DNA of 64,000 bases from Sediminibacterium sp. UBA657 (GTDB taxonomy: Bacteria; Bacteroidota; Bacteroidia; Chitinophagales; Chitinophagaceae), in assembly GCA_002299885.1 (NCBI GenBank), contig DBOB01000002.1, forward strand, positions 69,662 to 133,661, read 5' to 3'. How positions within the stretch are numbered: position 1 is the first letter of the stretch; each line of letters starts with the position of its first letter. The translations under genes were made by a program, and so were the position numbers. Below the pieces are notes generated by a model. The model was not told where the DNA came from. It ran no database searches and saw only the letters and a list, made by a program, of their open reading frames with translations. Below are positions 8,422-16,484 of the stretch, one piece after another.

Positions 8422-8429
8422 CAAAAGTA
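8422..8429 (-). promoter_or_regulatory. -7 element of the acyl-CoA reductase gene
   Basis: TACTTTTG read on the minus strand, 22 bases before the ATG. It lies 4 bp from the -7 box of the divergent ferredoxin promoter, so RNA polymerase could hardly occupy both at once. No clear -33 element was seen. Confidence 0.55.
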
Positions 8430-8454
8430 CGATTCTAAAATTTAAATATTTTTT

Positions 8455-8802
8455 ATGGCAATCAAAATTACAGACGAATGTATTAATTGTGGCGCATGTG
8501 AGCCAGAATGTCCAAATAACGCAATCTATGAAGGTGGAGTAGAATGGGCAATGGCCGACGGTACTTCTCTAAAAGGTGCTTACACTTTAATGGATGGTAC
8601 TTCAGTGGATGCAGGAGCAAGAATTGCGCCTGTTGCAATGGATACTTACTATATCACACATAACAAATGTACAGAATGTCAAGGTTTTCATGAAGAACCT
8701 CAGTGTGCGGCTGTTTGTCCGGTTGACTGTTGTGTGCCAGACGAGTTGTACAAGGAAACAGTTGATGAATTATTAGCAAAGAAAGAAAAATTACATTTAT
8801 AA
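8455..8802 (+). CDS. 4Fe-4S dicluster ferredoxin
   Basis: 115 residues. The N-terminal cluster motif is C9-x2-C12-x2-C15-x3-C19-P. A second set near 72-93 reads CTEC-x8-C-x3-CP, where the eight-residue insertion between Cys 2 and 3 is typical of the Allochromatium-type 2[4Fe-4S] ferredoxins. A Met/Ala/Gly-rich insertion of about 45 residues separates the two, longer than in clostridial ferredoxins. It should carry low-potential electrons in the cytosol. It has a near-perfect promoter and its own terminator, so it is monocistronic. It is divergent from the acyl-CoA reductase, which makes that enzyme a possible but unproven partner. Confidence 0.9.
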   Translation: MAIKITDECINCGACEPECPNNAIYEGGVEWAMADGTSLKGAYTLMDGTSVDAGARIAPVAMDTYYITHNKCTECQGFHEEPQCAAVCPVDCCVPDELYKETVDELLAKKEKLHL

Positions 8803-8813
8803 TTAAATGGTTT

Positions 8814-8841
8814 AAAAAGGGAATCATTTCCCTTTTTTTAT
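8814..8841 (+). terminator. terminator after the ferredoxin gene
   Basis: AAAAGGGAA / TTTCCCTTTT stem with a short TCA loop, continuing into a T-run. Confidence 0.85.
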
Positions 8842-8887
8842 TGTCATAATTGTTGGTGCATTGTTGACCTAATACAAAGTGGAATCT

Positions 8888-9874
8888 ATGAAAACAAAAG
8901 TCGCATTGGTTACAGGAGGTTATAGTTCCGAGGCCGTGATTAGCTATAAAAGTGCAAAGACGGTGTTCAATGCATTGGATAAAAATAAATATGATGTCTA
9001 TCAAATAGACATCCATCCTTCAGGTTGGTGGTACAAGAATACAGCTGGGGAAGAAGTGGCTGTTGACAAAGCTGATTTTAGTATTCAAGAAGGTGCTGAA
9101 AAAATATTATTCCATGTGGCATTGATGTGTATCCACGGCACACCAGGTGAGGACGGAAAATTACAAGGCTATTTTGACATGATCGGCTTGCCTTACACAA
9201 GTTGTGATACTGCAACTTCTGCATTGACTTTTAATAAAAGGTATACGGTGGCTGTTGCAGGATTTGGCGGAATAGGCGTTGCAAAATCTTTGCATTTATT
9301 TAAAGAACAAGCATTAAGCCCAGACCAAATACTATCCAATCTATCTCTTCCTGTATTTGTGAAGCCTAATAATGGTGGAAGTAGTTTTGGTATAAGCAAA
9401 GTGAATCAAGCTATTGAATTACCAGCTGCATTAGAAAAAGCTTTTAAAGAAGACACTCAGATATTAGTAGAGGAGTTTATTAGTGGAAGGGAATTTACCA
9501 TTGGGGTGTTTAAATCTAAAGGGAAGATCACTGTATTGCCAATCACTGAAATTAAAACAGAAAACGAGTTTTTTGATTACGAAGCAAAATACCAAGGTAA
9601 GAGTAAAGAAATCACGCCAGCAGACATCACCACTAAAATGTTTGACGCATTAACAGCAGCTGCACAAAAGGTATATGCGATATTAAATTGTAGAGGTGTG
9701 GTTAGGATAGATTTTATTTACGATGAAGCTGCAGAAAAAGCATACATGTTGGAAGTAAACACCGTGCCTGGACAAAGTGAAGCCAGTGTGATTCCGCAGC
9801 AAGTAAAAGCAATGGGCTGGAACTTAACAGACTTTTATGGTTGGATTATTGAAGATAGTTTAGAACAAAAATAA
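8888..9874 (+). CDS. ddl: D-alanine--D-alanine ligase
   Basis: 328 residues from the ATG at 8888; an in-frame GTG at 8879 would add three residues and is less likely. It is an ATP-grasp enzyme joining two D-Ala for peptidoglycan; cytosolic. Seen: VALVTGGYSSEAVISYKSA near 5-23, HGTPGEDGKLQGYFDMIGLPYTS near 85-107 (substrate loop), the ATP-binding KPNNGGSSFG near 160, and the metal/phosphate site LEVNTVPGQSEASVIPQQ near 290-307. Its stop is 11 bp from the PASTA gene, a pairing that makes sense as cell-wall functions. Confidence 0.95.
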   Translation: MKTKVALVTGGYSSEAVISYKSAKTVFNALDKNKYDVYQIDIHPSGWWYKNTAGEEVAVDKADFSIQEGAEKILFHVALMCIHGTPGEDGKLQGYFDMIGLPYTSCDTATSALTFNKRYTVAVAGFGGIGVAKSLHLFKEQALSPDQILSNLSLPVFVKPNNGGSSFGISKVNQAIELPAALEKAFKEDTQILVEEFISGREFTIGVFKSKGKITVLPITEIKTENEFFDYEAKYQGKSKEITPADITTKMFDALTAAAQKVYAILNCRGVVRIDFIYDEAAEKAYMLEVNTVPGQSEASVIPQQVKAMGWNLTDFYGWIIEDSLEQK

Positions 9875-9885
9875 AATCAAGCAAT

Positions 9886-10713
9886 TTGAAACTCATTGAC
9901 GATATTTTAAAAAAGCCACTGTGGATGAATATGCTCATCGGTTTTGGAGTAGCCATTTGCTTATTCATTATTTTCTTTTTCTCTTTGGGATGGATTACTG
10001 GTAATGGTGAAACAGAAAAAGTGCCTGCAGTCATTGGCTTAGATGTAGCAGCAGCAGAGAAAAATTTAATAGCATTGGGTTTTGATGTGGAGTTACAAGA
10101 TTCAATTTATGTAGATACGCTTGCTAGAAATGCAGTCTTAAGACAAACACCAGAAGCAGACGAGGTTGTAAAAAAAGGAAGAACCGTTTACTTAACTGTC
10201 AATCGTGTGATTGCGCCACAAGTTGATATGCCTAACCTTGTTGGTTTTTCTATTAAAAGTGCCGAGACCTATTTAAAAGTATTAGGCTTAAGATTGGGTT
10301 CAATACAAATGGTGCCTGATCAAAATAAAAATGTGGTGATTGACCAATTAGTCAATGGGCAACCAATTGCACCGGGTTCGAAAATACCATCGGGCACTTT
10401 GATACATTTTTTAGTAGGTGATGGAGGTGCATCAGGGGGAATGTTCATGCCAGACTTGGTAGGCTTAACTTATGAACAAGCAAAAGCGCAGTTGATTAGT
10501 TTAGGATTAAATCTTGGCGTAGTCACTGTCAACGGTTCGATAGCAGATAGTGCTTCTGCATTTGTATTTGACCAAAATCCGAGTGCTTATGGAAGTCAAA
10601 TAGATTCATTAGGTATGCCAATTCAAAATTCAGTAACCAAAGGTGCAACCATCAATTTGGTATTGGACAAAGTAGCTCCGGTAAAACCGATTCGTGATAC
10701 CATTCAACAATAG
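9886..10713 (+). CDS. membrane-anchored PASTA-domain protein
   Basis: 275 residues starting at TTG; Met codons at residues 14 and 16 fall at the edge of the membrane helix, so the TTG start, which leaves a basic KK before it, is preferred. One helix spans about 15-36. Three PASTA domains follow (about 42-108, 112-182 and 188-262), each with the V/MPxLVGL..A...L..LGL pattern. There is no kinase or penicillin-binding domain. PASTA repeats bind muropeptides or cell-wall precursors in other bacteria; the outside location and ddl upstream support an envelope role. Stand-alone PASTA proteins of this form are common in Bacteroidota, exact function unknown. Confidence 0.85.
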   Translation: MKLIDDILKKPLWMNMLIGFGVAICLFIIFFFSLGWITGNGETEKVPAVIGLDVAAAEKNLIALGFDVELQDSIYVDTLARNAVLRQTPEADEVVKKGRTVYLTVNRVIAPQVDMPNLVGFSIKSAETYLKVLGLRLGSIQMVPDQNKNVVIDQLVNGQPIAPGSKIPSGTLIHFLVGDGGASGGMFMPDLVGLTYEQAKAQLISLGLNLGVVTVNGSIADSASAFVFDQNPSAYGSQIDSLGMPIQNSVTKGATINLVLDKVAPVKPIRDTIQQ

Positions 10714-10740
10714 TTAAACTGTTTAATTTAAAATTAATAT

Positions 10741-11049
10741 ATGAATACAATTTCAGTTGCCGACTTAAAGGCTAAAATAGATGCTGGTGAAAAAATTAAT
10801 TTATTAGATGTTCGTGAACCCCATGAACACGCTGCATTCAATATTGGTGGTCAATTATTACCACTTGGTTTGGTTCAAGCCTTGATGTTAGACGAAATTG
10901 AACACTTAAAAGAAGAGACCATTTATGTGTATTGCAGAAGCGGTAATAGAAGTGGGCAGGCTTGTATGATGATGGAGCCTTATGGGTTTAAAAATGTTGT
11001 GAACGTAGTTGGTGGCATGTTGGCATGGCAGGAAAAATTCCCTGGATAA
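10741..11049 (+). CDS. single-domain rhodanese-like protein
   Basis: 102 residues. The rhodanese fold is clear: LLDVREPHEH at 21-30 and the active-site loop YCRSGNRSG with Cys65 as the persulfide-carrying residue. A Met-rich segment (ACMMMEPYGF) follows. Such proteins accept sulfane sulfur and pass it on in sulfur transfer or cyanide detoxification; the partner is not evident. It has no signal peptide, so it is cytosolic. It lies 27 bp after the PASTA gene and 26 bp before the lipoprotein hydrolase, probably in one transcript. Confidence 0.85.
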   Translation: MNTISVADLKAKIDAGEKINLLDVREPHEHAAFNIGGQLLPLGLVQALMLDEIEHLKEETIYVYCRSGNRSGQACMMMEPYGFKNVVNVVGGMLAWQEKFPG

Positions 11050-11075
11050 TCTTTTAACCTTATAAATGAATTAAT

Positions 11076-12104
11076 ATGAAAAAACTAAGTGCAATATTAT
11101 TAATGGTTACAATCGCATTTAGTGCTTGTAATATTGATAGTAACAAACCATCGGCTTATCACGATAACTCTAACAGAGCGGACACACTTTCTGGTGGAGT
11201 TCAATTAATACCTATTACAACAAGCAAGGGTGTATTTAATGTATGGACAAAGAGAGTGGGGAATAATCCAAAAATAAAGGTTTTGTTATTGCATGGTGGG
11301 CCTGGTTCTACCCACGAATATTTTGAATGTTTCGATTCTTATTTCCCTAAAGCAGAAATTGAATATTATTACTATGATCAGTTAGGTTCGGCATATTCAG
11401 ATAATCCTAACGATACTAGTTTATGGAATTTACCAAGATTTGTAGAAGAAGTAGAAACTGTTAGAAAGGCGCTAGGTATGGATTCTTCTAATTTCTTTTT
11501 ATTAGGCCATTCTTGGGGCGGTATATTGGCAACCGAGTATGCACTTAAGTATCAAAAAAATTTAAAAGGGCTTATTATTTCAAATATGGTGCCTTCTATT
11601 CCTGATTATGTAAAATATGCAAATGAGGTATTAGGTCCAAAATTACCAGCTGATGTGCTTGCAAAGATTCGTGCATTCGAAGCCAAGGGTGACTACACAA
11701 ATCCTGAGTATTTAAAAATCATAACAGACTATTATTATCCAGAACACGTTTTGAGAATGCCTCCTGCTAATTGGCCTGATCCTGTCAAACGTGCATTTGC
11801 AAGAATGAATTATCCATTGTATTTAAGAATGCAAGGACCTTCTGAATTTGGTGTGGTAGGAGATGCGGCATTGAAAAACTGGGATCGCAAAGCAGATCTA
11901 AATACAATCACAGTACCTACTTTAAGTATTGGTGGTGAATTTGATACCATGGATCCTAAGGCGATGGAAGCCCTTTCTAAAGCAGTAAAAGATGGTCAAT
12001 TCTTATATTGTCCAAAAGGTTCTCACATGTCTATGTATGACGACCAGTATACTTATTTCACAGGTTTAGTTAAATTCATCAAAGGGGTAGATGCTAGAAA
12101 GTAA
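11076..12104 (+). CDS. proline iminopeptidase-family hydrolase, lipoprotein
   Basis: 342 residues. A type II signal peptide ends in FSAC with the lipid-bearing Cys18, so the enzyme is tethered to a membrane. The alpha/beta-hydrolase fold shows the oxyanion motif HGGPG (73-77), nucleophile Ser146 in GHSWGG, an acid in GGEFDTMDP near 295 and the catalytic His in GSHMSMY near 318. HGGPG and YDQLGSAYS are typical of prolyl aminopeptidases (S33), which remove N-terminal Pro. The export makes a role in external peptide breakdown likely. Its stop codon is 2 bp from the stop of the convergent TonB receptor, with no terminator between them. Confidence 0.85.
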   Translation: MKKLSAILLMVTIAFSACNIDSNKPSAYHDNSNRADTLSGGVQLIPITTSKGVFNVWTKRVGNNPKIKVLLLHGGPGSTHEYFECFDSYFPKAEIEYYYYDQLGSAYSDNPNDTSLWNLPRFVEEVETVRKALGMDSSNFFLLGHSWGGILATEYALKYQKNLKGLIISNMVPSIPDYVKYANEVLGPKLPADVLAKIRAFEAKGDYTNPEYLKIITDYYYPEHVLRMPPANWPDPVKRAFARMNYPLYLRMQGPSEFGVVGDAALKNWDRKADLNTITVPTLSIGGEFDTMDPKAMEALSKAVKDGQFLYCPKGSHMSMYDDQYTYFTGLVKFIKGVDARK

Positions 12105-12106
12105 AG

Positions 12107-14293
12107 TTATTTTAAATCAATCTTTAAACTGATCCAGTAATTTCTACCAGCCATTGGGTAAAAATTATTGGATGTAGTTAGAGTACGATCATAGATATAA
12201 CTAAAAGTATAGCCGTTCGGAGCATATTTTACGTCTAATACATTATTCGCGTATAGCTGCAGTAACATCGTGAATTTTGTTTTGTTCAAAATAGTCCAAT
12301 GCGCATTCAGGTCATTGATAAAGAATGCATCTAATTGTCTGTCCTTGTTTTGTGTGTTGTCAAGGAATTGTTTAGAGGTATATTTTGTTGTCCAGAAAAA
12401 GCTCAACTTATCATTTGGTTTCCAATTAAATGTTCTATTCGTAATTAAACTAGGGGATAGGGCAATATTGGTATTTTTATGTTGGATAGCCACTTGCGTG
12501 AATTGATCGTAATCATCAATATACTCTGTAAATTCTTCTATCTTGTTTTGACTGAATGTAATACTATAACTTGTGCTGTATTTTTTATTTAATGCATATT
12601 TTACTTGTAATTCTATACCGGCTCTATAACTTTTTGGAACATTAGTTCTAGTATAAGCGCCCACATCATTTATTTTTCCCGTCAAAACCAATTGGTCTTT
12701 ATAATTCATGTAATAGACATTTGCATTAATTGCATATTTAGGTTTTTTTAATTCAAATCCAGTCTCCCAATCAACTAATTGCTCTCTTCTTGGTTGTTCA
12801 GTAGCACTAGCTTCAAAGTCATCTCTATTAGGTTCTTTGTTAGCTACTGCAACACTTGTGTAATAAAATATATTTTTTGCCTGGTAGGTCAATCCCATTT
12901 TCGGGTTAAAGAAATTAAATTTTCTTTCAATTTCCAAGTCGGTATTTTTTGTAAATCCATTCATTTGATGGGTTACATATCGATACTGTAAGTCTAAAAA
13001 GCTTTTAAATTGTTTTGATAATTTCCTTTCCCATTTTACATAACTATTCCTTTCTTTTTTGATTGCGTCATTATCATAGTACCTAAAATTTGCTGGTGCA
13101 AATGTTTGACTCAAATAAGGCAATGTACCAAAATGTAATCCATCATAAACACTCCATCCTCCACCTATCGTCAAATCATTTAAACTGTCTACGTATGAAA
13201 CTGCGGTAATCTGTCCATAAAAGTTATTATCTAACCACCTTCTTCTCACTAAGTCAGCTGGTACATTTATTTTCCCCTTGATATCAATATTGTAATCCGC
13301 AAAATCTACCCCAGCTTTATACTCTTCATAATACCCTTTACCTGTTGTCAAGAAAAAAGCAGTATTCCATTTCCAATTGGTGTTGATTTGTTCATTATAA
13401 AATAATTGGTAATGCGTTTGGGTATAATTATCTGTTTGATTCTCGTATGGGGCATCTGCTTTTTCTGTTCCTGCTGGATTAAATGTTCTATTTGCAGCTA
13501 GAAGTTCCTGTGGCACCCCATACCATGCTTGGTATGTTCTTTCTTTGCCACTAAAAACATTCAACCTCAAAGAAGATTTTTCTCCCCAGTAAGTACTACT
13601 TAGAAAAAAACTTTTCAAATCACTATTCGCTCTGTCAATAAATCCATCACTTCTGATTGAACTGACTCTTCCGTCAATAGTGAATTTATTATTAATCAAA
13701 CCCGATCCAAAAACAAGGTTATTTTTGAAACTATTAAATGAACCAGCCGTATTTTGTAAGGATAAATAGGCGTTAGGGTTGTATTCATTGGTCATTAAAT
13801 TCACGCTAGCACCAAATGCACCAGCGCCATTGGTAGAAGTTCCAACACCTCTCTGAATTTGAATACTATTCACGCTAGATCCAAAGTCTGGTATATTCAC
13901 AAAAAAGGTACCCATACTTTCTGCATCATTATACGGAATACCATTTAATGTAAAGTTGATTCTTGTGGCATCGGTACCTCTGATTCGGATACCTGTATAA
14001 CCAACTCCTATGCCGGCATCTGCATGCACCACCACAGATGGTGTATTTTCAAGTAAGAAGGGTAGGTCTTGACCAACATTGTTCAATGCAATTTGTGCTT
14101 TGCTGATATTTGTTTTTGCAAAGGGTGCTTGTTCACTTAATCTAATTGCTTTGATTTCGAGCGGAGGCAGACTTCTAATGCTGTCTGTGAACTTGTTTGT
14201 ACTATCCTTTTTAGCAACAACCTGTGTTGACTTTTGTGCATTTAAAGCAACAAAAAATAAAATCGATACCAAAGTGCCCAATAACTTATTCAT
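12107..14293 (-). CDS. TonB-dependent receptor under TPP-riboswitch control (thiamine uptake)
   Basis: 728 residues. Signal peptide to about residue 19 (..FVALNAQ). The plug domain covers about 50-165, with IRIRGTDATRINFTLNGIPYNDAES and IQIQRGVGTSTNGAGAFGASVNL; the rest is a 22-strand type beta-barrel ending in an aromatic/charged strand (YWISLKIDLK). There is no N-terminal carboxypeptidase-like or SusD partner, so it looks like a small-molecule rather than glycan transporter. The leader carries a TPP riboswitch, which makes thiamine or a precursor such as HMP the likely substrate; this is inference, as no other thiamine gene lies nearby. Energy would come from TonB/ExbBD encoded elsewhere. 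Confidence 0.9.
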   Translation of the reverse strand: MNKLLGTLVSILFFVALNAQKSTQVVAKKDSTNKFTDSIRSLPPLEIKAIRLSEQAPFAKTNISKAQIALNNVGQDLPFLLENTPSVVVHADAGIGVGYTGIRIRGTDATRINFTLNGIPYNDAESMGTFFVNIPDFGSSVNSIQIQRGVGTSTNGAGAFGASVNLMTNEYNPNAYLSLQNTAGSFNSFKNNLVFGSGLINNKFTIDGRVSSIRSDGFIDRANSDLKSFFLSSTYWGEKSSLRLNVFSGKERTYQAWYGVPQELLAANRTFNPAGTEKADAPYENQTDNYTQTHYQLFYNEQINTNWKWNTAFFLTTGKGYYEEYKAGVDFADYNIDIKGKINVPADLVRRRWLDNNFYGQITAVSYVDSLNDLTIGGGWSVYDGLHFGTLPYLSQTFAPANFRYYDNDAIKKERNSYVKWERKLSKQFKSFLDLQYRYVTHQMNGFTKNTDLEIERKFNFFNPKMGLTYQAKNIFYYTSVAVANKEPNRDDFEASATEQPRREQLVDWETGFELKKPKYAINANVYYMNYKDQLVLTGKINDVGAYTRTNVPKSYRAGIELQVKYALNKKYSTSYSITFSQNKIEEFTEYIDDYDQFTQVAIQHKNTNIALSPSLITNRTFNWKPNDKLSFFWTTKYTSKQFLDNTQNKDRQLDAFFINDLNAHWTILNKTKFTMLLQLYANNVLDVKYAPNGYTFSYIYDRTLTTSNNFYPMAGRNYWISLKIDLK

Positions 14294-14354
14294 AGCTCAT
14301 TGTTAAGTTTAAAATACTGGGAACAGGTAAATAGCTATGAGAAGAGGCGCAGAA

Positions 14355-14440
14355 ATTGCGGTGACCTTCCCTTCGCAGGCATTATCCTGTTCAGGTTCTA
14401 CGGGTTTTATCTCAGCTTTTTACAGCACCCCGAGGACGGC
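14355..14440 (-). ncRNA. TPP riboswitch (THI element)
   Basis: Read on the minus strand: GGGGTGCT, then GCTGAGA, then ACCCGTAGAACCTGAACAGG, then ATAATGCCTGCGAAGGGAA. These are the conserved pyrimidine-sensor (CTGAGA) and pyrophosphate-sensor (ACCTGA..GG.TAATGCC.GCG.AGGGA) parts of the THI box. It ends about 60 bases before the TonB receptor ATG, so it probably represses that gene when TPP is high. The exact edges of stem P1 are uncertain by a few bases. Confidence 0.95.
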
Positions 14441-14520
14441 ACAAAATTAAGACGGTTTTTTTAGATGAACAACTGTAACTTTATTCTTAGCCTTTCGTTA
14501 TACGATAAATAACCCTTCAA

Positions 14521-15306
14521 ATGAAAAAAATAGCCCTTTTCGCCTGCCTTTTAATGGCATTTACCTTACAAGCTCAAAACAAAATGGGCGTGATTTATGA
14601 TGAAAATGTACAGGTAAGAAAATTGCCCAATTTCACATCCATCCGTGTATCCAATGCGATTGAATTATTTATTAGTCAGTCTAATAAAACAGAAGTAGCT
14701 GTGAGCGCCTCATCGGATGAGTATAAGAATAGAATTATTACAGAAGTAGTAGGTGGAACTTTAATTATTAGAATGGCAGATAATTATAGTAGATGGTGGA
14801 AATGGGGGAGTCAAGATTATAGAATCAAAGCTTATGTAAGTGTCAATGAATTATATGCTATAACAGGTTCAGGTGCGACCAATATTAAAATTGTGAATGG
14901 AGTAAACGCTGAGAAATTAAAGATCACACTTTCTGGTGCGAGTGATATGAAGGGAGACATCAAAGCAGGCACCTTACTTGCAGATTTATCTGGTGCTTCA
15001 AGTTTCAAAGGAACAGTACAAGCCAATGCATTTTCTGTAAAAGGGTCTGGTGCTTGTAACTTTGATATTTCAGGTGGAGGTGAAGACTTGATAGTGGATG
15101 TGTCTGGTGCCTCTAGCGTAAAAATGTTTGACTATTTAGTAAAGGGGGCTTCTGTAGACGCTTCCGGTGCAAGTAGTGTCAAATTAAATGTATCTGGCAT
15201 GCTAAAGCCACATGCCACTGGCGCAAGTAGTATCGATTATAAAGGAAACGCAACCATCAAAGAAATGCAAAGCTCAGGTGCTTCAAGCGTGCGACATAAG
15301 AACTAA
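14521..15306 (+). CDS. exported DUF2807 (head GIN domain) protein
   Basis: 261 residues with a signal peptide (MKKIALFACLLMAFTLQAQ). The rest is a DUF2807 domain: regularly spaced SGAS/SGAC/TGAS turns (at least eight) separated by short beta strands with alternating hydrophobic residues, as in a right-handed beta-helix. VRKLPNFTSIRVSNAIELFIS near 28-48 is the usual start of this domain. The family is abundant in Bacteroidota, is exported, and is implicated only loosely in adhesion or surface functions. It is divergent from the thiamine receptor and has no operon partner before the initiator tRNA. Confidence 0.85.
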   Translation: MKKIALFACLLMAFTLQAQNKMGVIYDENVQVRKLPNFTSIRVSNAIELFISQSNKTEVAVSASSDEYKNRIITEVVGGTLIIRMADNYSRWWKWGSQDYRIKAYVSVNELYAITGSGATNIKIVNGVNAEKLKITLSGASDMKGDIKAGTLLADLSGASSFKGTVQANAFSVKGSGACNFDISGGGEDLIVDVSGASSVKMFDYLVKGASVDASGASSVKLNVSGMLKPHATGASSIDYKGNATIKEMQSSGASSVRHKN

Positions 15307-15366
15307 TTGATTTCATATATAGACCATATTCTTTACCATAAACTTGTTTAAGAAGGAATATTGACC

Positions 15367-15374
15367 TACCTTTG
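15367..15374 (+). promoter_or_regulatory. -7 element of the initiator tRNA
   Basis: TACCTTTG, an exact TAnnTTTG match 13 bp before the tRNA 5' end. A TTG lies 22 bp upstream of it (15342-15344), slightly wider than the ideal spacing. Confidence 0.6.
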
Positions 15375-15386
15375 CCCTCCAAACAT

Positions 15387-15458
<72 letters not shown>

Positions 15459-15463
15459 CATTT

Positions 15464-15503
15464 AATCCCGCTCCCGATTCCTATCGAGAGCGGATTTTTT
15501 TTG
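15464..15503 (+). terminator. terminator after initiator tRNA
   Basis: ATCCCGCTC pairs with GAGCGGAT (one mismatch) around a loop that can extend through CGAT/ATCG, followed by eight T. Confidence 0.75.
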
Positions 15504-15506
15504 TCG

Positions 15507-15514
15507 TAAGTTTG
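15507..15514 (+). promoter_or_regulatory. -7 element before era
   Basis: TAAGTTTG, an exact TAnnTTTG match, 18 bases before the era ATG and directly after the tRNA terminator. Confidence 0.5.
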
Positions 15515-15532
15515 TATTATTAAAGGACAGGT

Positions 15533-16408
15533 ATGAAAGTTGGGTTTGTTAACATATTTGGGAAGCCAAACGCGGGTAAAAGCACTTTACTGAACGCCAT
15601 TATGGGCGAGAAGATGGCTATTGTATCCTCTAAGGTTCAAACGACTAGACATAGAATCAAGGCCTTTTTAAATAAGCAAGACGAGTATCAAATCATCTTT
15701 TCTGACACACCTGGCATCATTGATCCTAAGTATAAGCTTCATGAGAAGATGATGGGTGCGGTTAAATCGGCCTTGGAAGATGCTGATTTAGGTCTTTTAA
15801 TGGTAGATGTTCGTGATGATTTTGACGAAATTGACGCCATGTTTACTTCATTAAGGCTTAAAGTACCATGTATTGTGGTGATGAATAAGTCGGATTTGGC
15901 AGAAGGCGGCAGGGTGAAAGAGGCGAATGCCTATTTTAAAGCTAAGCCCTATTGTTCAAAAATAATTTCTATTAGTTCATTGAATATCAGTGATATAGAT
16001 AGGTTATTGAAAGTTATATTGGAATTAATTCCAGAAGGTGGTCATCCATTTTTTGACCAGGAAGACCTGAGTGATATGCCTACAAAGTTCTTTGTGAGTG
16101 AAATTATAAGGGAGAAGATTTATCAGTTATTTGGAGAGGAAATTCCATACCATACAGCTGTATTGGTGAACTCATTTAAGGAGCAACCCCTTTTAGTGAA
16201 GATCCAGGCAGATATTGTGGTGAATCGAGAATCTCAAAAGGCGATCATAATTGGGGAGAAGGGTAAGTTGATCAAGGAGATTGGCACTTTGGCAAGAAAG
16301 GATATTGAAGAATTTATTGGGTCTAAGGTCTACCTTGAATTACTTGTAAAAGTGAAGCCTAAGTGGAGAGACAATGAATTGAAGTTAAAAGAATTTGGGT
16401 ACCAGTAA
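15533..16408 (+). CDS. era: GTPase Era
   Basis: 291 residues, standard length. Era binds 16S rRNA and acts in 30S subunit maturation; cytosolic, partly membrane-associated. GTPase motifs: G1 GKPNAGKST (10-18), switch region with TTRHRIKAF, G3 DTPGI near 59, G4 NKSD near 122, and SxSSLN as the G5 region. The C-terminal third is the KH RNA-binding domain, with IIGEKGKLIKEIGTLARKDIE near 241-261 as its GxxG loop. It precedes der by 76 bp on the same strand, so two ribosome-assembly GTPases are neighbours here. Confidence 0.97.
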   Translation: MKVGFVNIFGKPNAGKSTLLNAIMGEKMAIVSSKVQTTRHRIKAFLNKQDEYQIIFSDTPGIIDPKYKLHEKMMGAVKSALEDADLGLLMVDVRDDFDEIDAMFTSLRLKVPCIVVMNKSDLAEGGRVKEANAYFKAKPYCSKIISISSLNISDIDRLLKVILELIPEGGHPFFDQEDLSDMPTKFFVSEIIREKIYQLFGEEIPYHTAVLVNSFKEQPLLVKIQADIVVNRESQKAIIIGEKGKLIKEIGTLARKDIEEFIGSKVYLELLVKVKPKWRDNELKLKEFGYQ

Positions 16409-16484
16409 TACAATATATAAATTACATAAGTTATTGATAAATAGTATATTAAGATAGTTTATTTGATTATTAAATTTAAGTTTT

